From contig JAEYSV010000018.1 in the NCBI GenBank assembly GCA_023434365.1, forward strand, positions 1-64,000: 64,000 nt of DNA, read 5' to 3'. Position numbers and translations under genes: made by a program. Source of the DNA: Bacillota bacterium. Lineage in GTDB: Bacteria > Bacillota > Clostridia > Lachnospirales > Lachnospiraceae. Every line of letters begins with the position of its first letter. Positions within the stretch are counted from its first letter, which is position 1. Below, piece by piece: positions 8,485-17,108 of this stretch. Under the pieces are notes generated by a model, which did no database searches, was not told where the DNA came from, and saw only the letters and a program-made list of their open reading frames with translations.

Positions 8485-9618
8485 TTAGGCTAGTGTGTCA
8501 TTTAAATCAATATCAGCAAACCATATTGTAGGTTCTGTTGAAGTGGTACGTTTGACATCATTATCTGGTAAATCTTCAGATCTTACTTCCTGAGTGTCTA
8601 ATTCTTCAAATGCTAAATCATCAGATCTTACTTCCTGAGTGTCTAATTCTTCAGATGCTAAGTCTTCAAATGCTAAATCTTCAGGTCTTATTTCCTGAGT
8701 TCTTAATTCATCAGATCTTAAATCCTCAGATCTTAAATCCTCAGGCCTTAATTCCTCAGATCTTAATTCTTCAGATATGAGTTCTTCAGATCTTAAATCC
8801 TCCACACCTTGGTCGTTTGCCTGTAGTTCATGGGCAAATAAAGGGGAACGTCCACGATTGCGAAATGCATTCGCGTTATAATTATTCGTGCGGTTAGAAC
8901 CTCTATTAAGGGTGTTGCCAAATGATCGATTTTGTTGATTAGAGGCATTTACTGGTTGATTGGAAGCTCTTTGAGCTGACTGATTCGTTTGGTTGTTGCG
9001 CATGTTTTGGTTATTGTTATTACGCATCATCTGATTATTGCGCATTGCCTGTAGATTACGCAAATTCTGAGCCATATTGTTGTTGGCTGAATTAGGCGAT
9101 CTTGTATTGTTTCGGTTATTGGAATTAAATGAGTTATTAGTGGAACGCATATTTTGCATCATGTTTAGTAGATTCATCATCTGAGAATTCATTGACTGAG
9201 GAGCCGCAGCTTGTGAATTCATGGTTTGTGAATAATTGGCTTGAGTATCGTTAGTTTGTTTATAATTGGTTTGAGTATCGTTAGTTTGTGCATAATTTGC
9301 ATAAGCATTTGTCATTGGTGGTGGGGCGTTGGGGGGAGTTCCTCCACGGGTTTGTTGATTCATCATATTTTGTACTTTTTGGAATCCTTCTTTTTGTTCT
9401 TGGGTGGCAGTATTGTTCACCAGATTAAATAATTCAGTGGTTTCCTGTGGGGTTAATGACATTCCTTCTTGCTGCATTGTTGTCATTAGCACCATAAACT
9501 CAGGGAGACACTCCATGACTGGTCTGCCATTGACTGAGGCTAGGAAATTAGCGAGACATTCTCGTTTTGGAATCTCCATTGCCTGTAAGGCGGGGTGATT
9601 ATACCATGTGTTATCCAA
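8485..9618 (-). CDS. Asn/Gln-rich protein with C-terminal acidic pentapeptide repeats
   Basis: The start codon is TTG at 9618 with GGAG upstream, giving 377 residues. Residues 1-95 look folded and helical (ECLANFLASVNGRPVMECL, SLTPQETTELFNLVNN). Residues 95-270 are extremely rich in Asn, Gln, Met and Ser. Residues 272-351 are sixteen five-residue units of the type S-E-E-L-R, P-E-D-L-R or T-Q-E-V-R. The last 26 residues are non-repetitive. No signal peptide or membrane segment is seen. The period of five recalls pentapeptide-repeat proteins, but the position two before Leu is acidic rather than small, so a standard beta-helix is doubtful. It sits 26 bases after a smaller Asn-rich gene, probably in one operon. 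Function unknown. Confidence 0.75.
   Translation of the reverse strand: MDNTWYNHPALQAMEIPKRECLANFLASVNGRPVMECLPEFMVLMTTMQQEGMSLTPQETTELFNLVNNTATQEQKEGFQKVQNMMNQQTRGGTPPNAPPPMTNAYANYAQTNDTQTNYKQTNDTQANYSQTMNSQAAAPQSMNSQMMNLLNMMQNMRSTNNSFNSNNRNNTRSPNSANNNMAQNLRNLQAMRNNQMMRNNNNQNMRNNQTNQSAQRASNQPVNASNQQNRSFGNTLNRGSNRTNNYNANAFRNRGRSPLFAHELQANDQGVEDLRSEELISEELRSEELRPEDLRSEDLRSDELRTQEIRPEDLAFEDLASEELDTQEVRSDDLAFEELDTQEVRSEDLPDNDVKRTTSTEPTIWFADIDLNDTLA
8566..8805 (-). repeat. Sixteen 15-bp coding repeats
   Basis: The repeats encode the acidic five-residue units. A 45-bp block is nearly identical at 8576-8619 and 8621-8664, showing recent duplication in units of three repeats. Confidence 0.85.
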
Positions 9619-9644
9619 TATTGTTACTCCTTTCTATAATGCGA

Positions 9645-10199
9645 TTAAGTCTCCTGATAGGAGGTGTCGTAGTTATAATTATTTTCTGGCGTCTGTTGCA
9701 TTGCAGTCATTAACATTGACATCATTTCAAACATATTCCGCTGTTCAGGAGCAAGTTGTGACATCAAAAACTCCATCATATTCGTATTGTTATTGCTGCC
9801 AAATGGTCCATTGCTTCTATTATATGAAGTGTTATGTTCTTCGTGATTATTATCTTCTTCTGAAACCTGTGCTGCCTGCACCTGTTCATTAAAATCCTGA
9901 TATGCTTGATAAAGCTTTCTGGCGCTAAGAACATTCAGCATCATATCAACAAAGTCAGCCTCCTGTCGATTACAGACCGGCTTCAGGTTGGTTAATAGTT
10001 CCTCGACATCTGGTGGCTCTTCATTAAGTTCCATGGCAGACAACTGACCGGTATATGATAAATCACGAATAGAATTCACTAGGTCATTGACTTTTAAGAT
10101 GACGTTCATTGATGTCTGAGTTTGTATGTTGACATGCGGCAAAGCGGTTTGACATATGGCTAAAGCATGTTCGTCAAATTGAAAGAGATTTCGTCTCAT
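9645..10199 (-). CDS. Hypothetical protein, operon partner of the repeat protein
   Basis: The 184-residue soluble protein starts at an ATG with AAAGGAG upstream. Residues 1-110 look helical (SMNVILKVNDLVNSIRDLS, EADFVDMMLNVLSARKLY). A charged, Asn-rich linker follows, and a Met-rich helix, NMMEFLMSQLAPEQRNMFEM, leads to the end. The pattern of leucine/methionine helix, then L-x-P-E/Q, then Met-rich helix also occurs in the N-terminal part of the next gene, so the two may be related or interact. I recognise no domain. Confidence 0.72.
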   Translation of the reverse strand: MRRNLFQFDEHALAICQTALPHVNIQTQTSMNVILKVNDLVNSIRDLSYTGQLSAMELNEEPPDVEELLTNLKPVCNRQEADFVDMMLNVLSARKLYQAYQDFNEQVQAAQVSEEDNNHEEHNTSYNRSNGPFGSNNNTNMMEFLMSQLAPEQRNMFEMMSMLMTAMQQTPENNYNYDTSYQET

Positions 10200-10265
10200 G
10201 GTAACTCCTTTATTTTTGTTTATATATTTATATGTAGGTGATAGGGAAAAAAGAAGAGGAAGTTC

Positions 10266-11243
10266 TTAGCGAACTCCCTCTTTTGATTGAAAGATAAAAT
10301 GAATAATAGTTGATGCGATCCCACAAAGTATACCACCGATAGGAAAGACTACCCATGCTGTTTCCCATTGATTATTAATGAATCCCTGGTATAAAAAGAT
10401 TAGTACAGCGGTTAACATGATGCAGGCATTTACTGCTCCGTATACAAGTTCCTGCTTTTTTTCAGTGGCAGTTTTATTAGCGTTTTGTAGCGGCACATCA
10501 TAGGCAGAGTAACGTACTCCTGAAAAAACGAATAGGTATACAGCACAAGCGATAAGACATAGAAAAAGTGCTCCGGGAAGTTCGCTTTGGGTGCCCATTG
10601 ACTGCTCTAAAGAAAGATAGAAGATAGGCGAAATCAGGCATAGAGATACTCCAGTTATAATAGCTGCGTAAAAGCGATTTTTGTAAGTGTTAAATCTGGT
10701 ATTTAGATAATCTTTGGTATTATTATCTAGTGTAATACCAGATTGCATATATTTAAACTCTTCAGACTTCATTCCGGAGTAGATGAATAACCCGACTGCC
10801 ACAGCAATCATGAGGAACATTGGAAGGATACCGGTTAGGTCTTCTCCATCGCTTTTTAGAAGACTAGGAAAATAATTTTTTGATACTAAATCAGTCATAA
10901 AACCATAAGCAGCAGCGCTTAAGATACATAGAGAAACGCCAATTGCTATGATTTTACTTGTGTAGTATTTCATAGCGATAAATTTATCAACCTCTTCCTT
11001 TGTAATGACATTATCAGAAGCCAGTTCTTCTGATTTGATCCCAAGTTCTACTAGCAGTTCTTCTATGTTACCAAACTCTGAAATTACAATTCCAATTGCC
11101 TCGTGTTCTGACATGCCTTCTGCTTTTCGTTCCTGATACTTTTCTTCCATATTAGCAAGAATATTTTCTCGTATTGAATTTAATTGGGCTGTTTTGGGAA
11201 GGTTCTTAAAAATATTGTCTATATAAGCAATAATTGTTTCCAT
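10266..11243 (-). CDS. HAAS-domain (DUF1700-type) membrane protein
   Basis: Residues 1-70 form a helical HAAS domain (LNSIRENILANMEEKYQER...SEHEAIGIVISEFGNIEELL). It is followed by about six transmembrane segments to residue 320. Proteins of this kind are usually encoded directly after a PadR regulator, as here (7-base gap), and are thought to transmit a membrane signal or modulate the regulator. This one has a larger membrane part than many DUF1700 proteins. The substrate or signal is unknown. Confidence 0.82.
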   Translation of the reverse strand: METIIAYIDNIFKNLPKTAQLNSIRENILANMEEKYQERKAEGMSEHEAIGIVISEFGNIEELLVELGIKSEELASDNVITKEEVDKFIAMKYYTSKIIAIGVSLCILSAAAYGFMTDLVSKNYFPSLLKSDGEDLTGILPMFLMIAVAVGLFIYSGMKSEEFKYMQSGITLDNNTKDYLNTRFNTYKNRFYAAIITGVSLCLISPIFYLSLEQSMGTQSELPGALFLCLIACAVYLFVFSGVRYSAYDVPLQNANKTATEKKQELVYGAVNACIMLTAVLIFLYQGFINNQWETAWVVFPIGGILCGIASTIIHFIFQSKEGVR

Positions 11244-11250
11244 ACTTAAT

Positions 11251-11574
11251 CTACTCCTTTATAAAGTTATTTACTAATTTTTGAGTGTTACGCCATTCTT
11301 CACATTTTTCCTTATAGAAACTGATTCCTGATGGTGTAATCTTATAATAAGTGCGCCTTTTTCCTTGTGTCTCCTCACCATAATAGGAATCAATATACCC
11401 ATTCTTCTCTAGTCTAGTAAAGGCTGAGTAAAGAGTGGTTTCTTTAATTGTATACATTTCCTTTGACAGCGTACGTATTTTTTTGGATATTTCGTATCCG
11501 TAGGAGTCTGCCTCAAGTAATACATAGAGAATAAAGGTATCATTATAGCCTCTTAAGACATCGCTGCTAATCAA
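11251..11574 (-). CDS. PadR-family transcriptional regulator
   Basis: The 107-residue protein is a winged-helix PadR regulator. Its features are the N-terminal ILYVLLEADSYGYEISKKI, the recognition part ETTLYSAFTRLEKNGYIDSY, the wing GKRRTYYKITPSG and a short C-terminal dimerisation helix. It belongs to the short PadR-s2 type, which represses its own operon. GGAGG precedes the ATG at 11574. It is the first gene of a two-gene operon with the HAAS membrane protein, and the promoter upstream carries inverted repeats suited to autoregulation. Confidence 0.93.
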   Translation of the reverse strand: MISSDVLRGYNDTFILYVLLEADSYGYEISKKIRTLSKEMYTIKETTLYSAFTRLEKNGYIDSYYGEETQGKRRTYYKITPSGISFYKEKCEEWRNTQKLVNNFIKE

Positions 11575-11612
11575 AGTTTCGCCTCCTCCTTTATTGTTTC
11601 ATATAGTTTTTT

Positions 11613-11676
11613 AGTACATTCAAGTAAGTACTACGTCTGATGAAGTAATTATAACGCAATTACTACGACAGGTAAA
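11613..11676 (-). promoter_or_regulatory. padR promoter with candidate operators
   Basis: On the minus strand the -35 is TTTACC (11671-11676) and the -10 is TATAAT (11648-11653), 17 bases apart. The inverted repeat AGTAATT/AATTACT (11644-11664) straddles the -10. A second, AGTAC/GTACT (11613-11632), lies just downstream. Both suit autorepression by PadR; that is inference. Confidence 0.6.
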
Positions 11677-11754
11677 GTAGTTATTTCCAGTTTATTCAAC
11701 TTTGTGCAAAATACACAAAGCACAACCCAAAATATATGACAATTTCCCATATCA

Positions 11755-11794
11755 TAAAAAAACGGCAATTGAATTTAGCGATTCAAATGCCGTT
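11755..11794 (-). terminator. luxS terminator
   Basis: Read on the minus strand, AACGGCATTTGAAT pairs with ATTCAATTGCCGTT and ends in a run of T. Confidence 0.85.
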
Positions 11795-11836
11795 ATTGAT
11801 ACTATATCATTTTATCATATTGTTAACTCATTTAAC

Positions 11837-12316
11837 TTATTGTGGATAAGCTAAACGTTCTGGTGTAATATCTGTTAATACTTTTTCTAAATATTGCTTT
11901 GCCAGATAGTTCGCCATCGGCAGATTCATATCAAGATAGTTTCCACAGCCTTCTTTGCTTGCACCTGGAACTTCATCTCTAAAATCCATAATAAACGTAA
12001 ATAATTCAGTCATTAGTGGAATAATCTGTTCAGAGGAGTAATCTCCAGCTAGAATCAGATAAAAACCTGTCCGGCATCCCATTGGCCCGAAATAAACTAT
12101 TTTTTGTCCAAATTCCTGATGGTTACGTAGAAAAGTGGCTGCCAAATGCTCGATAGCATGCATTTCAGCGGTATTCATTACTGGCTCATAATTCGGTCTG
12201 GTCATACGAAGATCAAAGGTAGTTAGTACCTCGCTACCTACAGTATCTTTCCTAGATACGTATACACCAGGGAGCAATTTTAAATGGTCTATAGTAAAAC
12301 TTGCAATTGGTTTCAT
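11837..12316 (-). CDS. luxS: S-ribosylhomocysteine lyase
   Basis: The 159-residue enzyme cleaves S-ribosylhomocysteine to homocysteine and DPD, the precursor of autoinducer-2. The metal-binding HAIEH motif (about residues 53-57), the active-site GPMGCRTGFY and the second metal motif EGCGNY are all present. Length is typical. The cytoplasmic enzyme belongs to the activated methyl cycle. AGGAGAC lies before the ATG. It stands alone with its own terminator, so a quorum-sensing role cannot be argued from context. Confidence 0.98.
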   Translation of the reverse strand: MKPIASFTIDHLKLLPGVYVSRKDTVGSEVLTTFDLRMTRPNYEPVMNTAEMHAIEHLAATFLRNHQEFGQKIVYFGPMGCRTGFYLILAGDYSSEQIIPLMTELFTFIMDFRDEVPGASKEGCGNYLDMNLPMANYLAKQYLEKVLTDITPERLAYPQ

Positions 12317-12439
12317 AGAAAGTCTCCTCGTTTTAATAGATTTCTATTTTGAATTTTATCATTGATTATATTAGATTGCAAATATACCTTATAATTTATG
12401 TCTAGTCTCTAAAAAAAGTATAAACTGTAAATCATATTA

Positions 12440-12490
12440 TTGACTTTAAATGAAAAAAGAATATAATAAAAAAAGTTAACCTGTTTAACT
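12440..12490 (+). promoter_or_regulatory. Promoter and operator of the marR-ABC operon
   Basis: TTGACT (12440-12445), 16 bases and TATAAT (12462-12467) form the promoter. Directly downstream, AGTTAA and TTAACT, separated by five bases (12474-12490), make a 17-bp inverted repeat at the likely transcription start, typical of MarR operators. Confidence 0.6.
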
Positions 12491-12549
12491 ATTGCAGTTA
12501 TCAATATTTTCTTGTACAAAAAGGCATTGGAGATGAAAAGGAGAAAGTC

Positions 12550-13038
12550 ATGTTAACCCAACGAGCAAAGGATTACATTACATTGATGTTTAAGTATAGT
12601 AAGTTATTTGAAAGTCATATGAGCAAAATTACCTATAGCTCAAAATCAGAGTTTATGATTCTTTGTGTTATTCATAATCAGTTACAAGAGCAAAGGGAGC
12701 AAGGACTAGAGTATCCAGGGGTAAAGGTGTCAGTCATTACAAAGCAGTTAAAGCATTCTATGCCGGCTACTTCGAAAATGCTTAATTTACTAGAGGAAAA
12801 GGGCTATGTTACTAGAATAAATAGTAAGCATGACCGTAGAACAGTTTATGTAACGCTAACTAATGAAGGAGATCAAAAGGCTGTTCAGATTATTGAAAAA
12901 CTCGATGATTTTGCCAATACAATATTAAACCGTTTTGGTGATCAAAACAGTCAGATATTATTTGGGCTATTAGAAGAGTTGTATCAAATTGCAGAAGAAG
13001 AAATTCATAGTTGTATGGAAAACAATAAAGAGAAATAA
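12550..13038 (+). CDS. MarR-family regulator of the adjacent ABC exporter
   Basis: The 162-residue winged-helix protein carries ITKQLKHSMPATSKMLNLLEEKGYVTR as recognition region and DRRTVYVTLTNEG as wing. These are the standard MarR elements. AAAAGGAG precedes the ATG. The gene lies 33 bases before a two-gene heterodimeric ABC exporter, so it probably represses that operon and responds to an exported compound. A palindrome overlaps the likely start of transcription. The ligand is unknown. Confidence 0.93.
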   Translation: MLTQRAKDYITLMFKYSKLFESHMSKITYSSKSEFMILCVIHNQLQEQREQGLEYPGVKVSVITKQLKHSMPATSKMLNLLEEKGYVTRINSKHDRRTVYVTLTNEGDQKAVQIIEKLDDFANTILNRFGDQNSQILFGLLEELYQIAEEEIHSCMENNKEK

Positions 13039-13071
13039 TCATATTTAAAGCGAAACAGGAGGATACTTGGA

Positions 13072-15204
13072 ATGGTTAAATTATTAAAGTATTTGCGCAG
13101 TTCCATCATTCCAATCATTGCTATATTTATATTGTTGTTTGCGCAGGCAATGTGTGATTTGTCACTGCCTACGTACACTTCGGATATCATCAATGTTGGA
13201 GTTCAACAGAGCGGTATTGAACACGTGACACCGGAAGCGATTCGAGAATCGATATTTAGTCAATTTCGGATGTATTTGACAGAGGAAGAGTATAATAAGA
13301 TCCTCTCACAGTATGAAAGAAAACAAATAGATAAATTAAGTGAGAATGAATTAAACGCACTGAAAGATGAATATCCGATTATAGAGAAAGAAGTTATCTA
13401 TGTACTCAAAAAAGATGCAGATATGGATGCACTTGACTATAGTATGAGTAAAGCATTAATGCTAGCGACAAGTGGTGGGCAGGCAGCACCAATGGTGCAG
13501 AATCTAGATGCCCAAATGCTTGAGCAAGCGGCAATTCAGATTACAAAACAGGAGTATGAAACCATTGGTATTGATCTTAAAGAATATCAAAAAGATTACC
13601 TTATTGTTACTGGAGCTAAAATGTTAGGTTTGGCACTCGTCGTAATGCTAACTGCAATACTAGTTACACTTATCGCTTCCCGCGTTGCAGCTAAGGTGAG
13701 TATGATGTTGCGCCAAAAGGTATTCAAAAAAGTTGTTTCTTTTTCGAATGCAGAAATGGATCAGTTCTCCACGGCTTCCTTAATTACAAGAAGTACTAAC
13801 GATATTCAGCAAGTGCAGATGCTGATTGTTATGTTGCTTCGTATGGTCTTATATGCACCAATTCTTGGTATTGGTGGCGTGTTAAAAGTAATTAATACGA
13901 ATACAGATATGGTTTGGATTATTGGGCTTGCAGTAGGATTAATATTAGTAGTTGTACTAATTCTTTTAGTAGTGGCAATGCCAAAATTCAATGCTATGCA
14001 AAAATTAGTAGACCGTCTGAATCTGGTTACGAGAGAAATCTTAACTGGACTTCCTGTAATTCGTGCGTTCTCAACCGAACGTCATGAAGAGAAACGTTTT
14101 GAAGAAGCCAATAGAGATTTGACTAGGACAATGCTCTTTACTAGCCGCGCAATGACTTTTATGTTTCCTATCATGATGTTAATCATGAATGGAATTACCG
14201 TGTTAATCATTTGGAATGGAGGACATGGAATCGATAGTGGTTCTATGCGTGTTGGAGATATGATGGCATTCTTGCAATATACAATGCAGATTGTTATGTC
14301 CTTCTTAATGCTTACAATGATTTCAATTATTTTACCACGTGCAAGTGTTTCGGCTAAACGTATTGATGAAGTATTGACTACAAAAAATATGATTCTTGAT
14401 AAAAAAGAAACAAAAACTCTAACTAACTTACAAGGGGTTGTTGCATTTAATCATGTGAATTTCCGTTATCCAAAAGCGGAAGAAGATGCACTTTCTGGTA
14501 TTGATTTTGTTGCTCAACCAGGAAAGACGACTGCAATTATTGGTAGTACTGGATGTGGTAAGTCAACGTTAGTGAATTTGATTCCAAGACTTTATGATGT
14601 AACAGAAGGTTCGGTAACCATAGATGGGATGGATATTCGCGATTTGACGCAACATGAGCTTCGAAGTTTGATTGGCTTTGTTCCTCAAAAAGGAAACTTA
14701 TTCTCAGGAACGATAGAAAGTAATATTACTTTCGGGCAGGAAGAGGTACCAAAAGAACAGGTAGAAAAAGCGGCGAGAATCGCACAGGCAACTGAGTTTA
14801 TCGAAGAGAAAAACGATCAGTATGAAAGTGAAATAGCCCAAGGCGGAAGTAATGTATCAGGTGGTCAGAAACAAAGATTGTCAATTGCGCGTGCAATTGC
14901 AAAAAATCCGAAGGTTTATATCTTTGATGATAGTTTTTCCGCGCTTGATTACAAAACCGATGTAGCACTTCGTAAGGCGTTAAAAGAAGAAACTGCTGAC
15001 GCCACGGTAATTATCGTAGCGCAACGTATCAGTACCATTTTACATGCGGATCAGATTATCGTATTAGAGGATGGAGCTATTGTTTCGAAAGGAACACATC
15101 GTGAATTATTAAATCATAGTGAGGTATATCGTCAAATCGCGTTATCTCAGTTGTCTGAAGAAGAAATCAAGAAAGACTTGGATGCAGACAAGGAGGTGCT
15201 ATAA
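13072..15204 (+). CDS. ABC exporter subunit A (degenerate ATPase site)
   Basis: The 710-residue half-transporter has six membrane segments followed by an ATPase domain from about residue 450. Walker A is GSTGCGKST, the signature VSGGQKQRL and Walker B VYIFDDSFSALD. The residue after the Walker B Asp is Asp instead of Glu, so this site should be catalytically weak, as in BmrC/D-type heterodimers. Between the first and second membrane segments (about residues 40-170) is an unusually large extracytoplasmic insertion rich in Glu, Gln and Lys; most exporters have a short loop there. It is followed one base later by subunit B. The likely role is export of a drug, lipid or peptide under MarR control. 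Confidence 0.93.
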   Translation: MVKLLKYLRSSIIPIIAIFILLFAQAMCDLSLPTYTSDIINVGVQQSGIEHVTPEAIRESIFSQFRMYLTEEEYNKILSQYERKQIDKLSENELNALKDEYPIIEKEVIYVLKKDADMDALDYSMSKALMLATSGGQAAPMVQNLDAQMLEQAAIQITKQEYETIGIDLKEYQKDYLIVTGAKMLGLALVVMLTAILVTLIASRVAAKVSMMLRQKVFKKVVSFSNAEMDQFSTASLITRSTNDIQQVQMLIVMLLRMVLYAPILGIGGVLKVINTNTDMVWIIGLAVGLILVVVLILLVVAMPKFNAMQKLVDRLNLVTREILTGLPVIRAFSTERHEEKRFEEANRDLTRTMLFTSRAMTFMFPIMMLIMNGITVLIIWNGGHGIDSGSMRVGDMMAFLQYTMQIVMSFLMLTMISIILPRASVSAKRIDEVLTTKNMILDKKETKTLTNLQGVVAFNHVNFRYPKAEEDALSGIDFVAQPGKTTAIIGSTGCGKSTLVNLIPRLYDVTEGSVTIDGMDIRDLTQHELRSLIGFVPQKGNLFSGTIESNITFGQEEVPKEQVEKAARIAQATEFIEEKNDQYESEIAQGGSNVSGGQKQRLSIARAIAKNPKVYIFDDSFSALDYKTDVALRKALKEETADATVIIVAQRISTILHADQIIVLEDGAIVSKGTHRELLNHSEVYRQIALSQLSEEEIKKDLDADKEVL

Positions 15205-15205
15205 G

Positions 15206-17065
15206 ATGAGTAATGAAGATAAGCAGATTAGAAGACGTGGTCCGAGAGGGCCAATGGGCGGCGGTCCGATGGGAGCGGGAGCACCAGTAGAAAAGGCAAA
15301 GGACTTTAAAGGCACCTATAACAAGTTGTTTCATTATATGGGAAGATACAAGATTGCATTTTTTGTAGTACTAGTCTTTGCAGTTGCCAGCACAATATTT
15401 TCCATTGTAGGTCCTAAGATTCTCGGTAATGCAACAACAATTATTTTTGAAGGTGTCGTAGAAAAGTTCCAGGGAACTGGCGGAATTGATTTTGACAGAG
15501 TTTTAAGTATATTGTTGTTTTTACTCGGTTTGTATATAATCAGTGCACTCTTTTCACTTATTCAAGGGTTTGTAATGACTGGCATTTCTCAAAAGGTCTC
15601 CTTCCGTATGAGAAAGGAAATGAGTGAGAAAATTGCCAGAATGCCAATGAAATATTATGATGGTATGACTCATGGGGAGGTATTATCCCGTTTTACGAAT
15701 GACGTGGATACGTTATCCCAAAGTATGAATCAGAGTTTGTCACAGATTATTACCTCCATTACAATGATTATCGGCGTACTAGTTATGATGTTTTCCATCA
15801 GTGTGTTGATGACAGGTGTTGTATTATTGATTCTTCCTTTTATGGCGGTTTTCATGGGCTTTGTTATTAAGTTCAGCCAAAAATACTTTAAAGAGCAGCA
15901 GGAGTACCTAGGTCATGTGAATGGCCAGGTGGAAGAAGTGTATGGTGGGCATAATGTTATTAAATTATTTAACGGAGAAGAAAAAGTAATTCAAGAATTT
16001 GATAAGATAAATGAGACTTTATATGATTCTGCTTGGAAGTCTCAATTCTATTCTGGTGTTATGATGCCAGTAATGAATTTCGTTGGTAATATTGCTTATG
16101 TCGCAACTGCAATTCTTGGTGGATGGCAGGTACTGCAAGGAAAAATAGCAGTGGGTGATATTCAATCCTTTATTCAATATGTAAGAAATTTTATGCACCC
16201 AATTGGACAGATGGCGCAGGTGAGTAATATGCTTCAACAGACTGCAGCTGCAGCTGAACGTGTTTTTGAATTCTTAGAAGAAGAGGAAGAAGTGCAAACG
16301 GTTGACAATCCAGTCAGCAGTGAAGGACTTGAGGCAAAAGTATCTTTTGAGCATGTTCACTTTGGTTATAGTGAAGATAAAATTATTATCAATGATTTTA
16401 GCTGTGAAGTAAGTCAGGGACAGAAAGTAGCCATTGTTGGTCCGACAGGTGCAGGAAAAACTACAATGGTTAAACTATTGATGCGTTTTTATGATGTAAA
16501 TGATGGCGCTATTAAGATTGATGGTCATGATATCCGTGACTTTAACCGTAGTGATCTTCGCAGGATGTTTGGCATGGTTCTTCAGGATACCTGGTTATTC
16601 AAAGGAAGCATTATGGAAAATATCCGATATGGACGCCTTGATGCAACCGATGAGGAAGTTATTGCAGCTGCGAAAGCCGCACATGCACATCATTTCATAA
16701 AAACCTTGCCGGGCGGTTACCAGATGGAGCTTAACGAAGAGGCAAGTAACGTGAGTCAGGGACAAAAGCAGTTATTAACGATAGCACGAGCTATCTTAGC
16801 AGATAACCGTATCCTGATTCTTGATGAAGCAACCAGCAGTGTGGATACAAGAACAGAAGAACGTATTCAAAAGGCAATGGATAATCTGATGCGTGGAAGA
16901 ACCAGCTTTATTATTGCACACCGATTGTCAACAATACGTGATGCTGACTTAATTCTTGTTATGAAGGATGGAGATATCATCGAGCAGGGTAATCATAAAG
17001 ATTTAATTAAAAAGAATGGTTTCTATGCCAATCTTTATAATTCTCAGTTTGAAAGAACTGCGTAG
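15206..17065 (+). CDS. ABC exporter subunit B (canonical ATPase site)
   Basis: The start is the ATG at 15206 after AAGGAGGTG; the longest frame overlaps subunit A and is not used. The 619-residue half-transporter begins with a Gly/Pro/Arg-rich cytoplasmic tail (RRRGPRGPMGGGPMGAG), then six membrane segments and an ATPase domain. Walker A is GPTGAGKTT and Walker B ILILDEATSSVD with the catalytic Glu. The signature is VSQGQ rather than SGGQ. In the dimer the working site would therefore pair this Walker A/B with subunit A's SGGQ signature. This complementary degeneration supports an obligate heterodimer. Confidence 0.94.
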   Translation: MSNEDKQIRRRGPRGPMGGGPMGAGAPVEKAKDFKGTYNKLFHYMGRYKIAFFVVLVFAVASTIFSIVGPKILGNATTIIFEGVVEKFQGTGGIDFDRVLSILLFLLGLYIISALFSLIQGFVMTGISQKVSFRMRKEMSEKIARMPMKYYDGMTHGEVLSRFTNDVDTLSQSMNQSLSQIITSITMIIGVLVMMFSISVLMTGVVLLILPFMAVFMGFVIKFSQKYFKEQQEYLGHVNGQVEEVYGGHNVIKLFNGEEKVIQEFDKINETLYDSAWKSQFYSGVMMPVMNFVGNIAYVATAILGGWQVLQGKIAVGDIQSFIQYVRNFMHPIGQMAQVSNMLQQTAAAAERVFEFLEEEEEVQTVDNPVSSEGLEAKVSFEHVHFGYSEDKIIINDFSCEVSQGQKVAIVGPTGAGKTTMVKLLMRFYDVNDGAIKIDGHDIRDFNRSDLRRMFGMVLQDTWLFKGSIMENIRYGRLDATDEEVIAAAKAAHAHHFIKTLPGGYQMELNEEASNVSQGQKQLLTIARAILADNRILILDEATSSVDTRTEERIQKAMDNLMRGRTSFIIAHRLSTIRDADLILVMKDGDIIEQGNHKDLIKKNGFYANLYNSQFERTA

Positions 17066-17108
17066 TTAATGTTATCGATATGTACTTGAAATTGAAAGAG
17101 GAAGAAAC

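Noticed and set aside
8566..8805. Regular 15-bp spacing resembling a CRISPR array
   Set aside because: The repeats are in frame, lack unique spacers and encode an acidic five-residue repeat.
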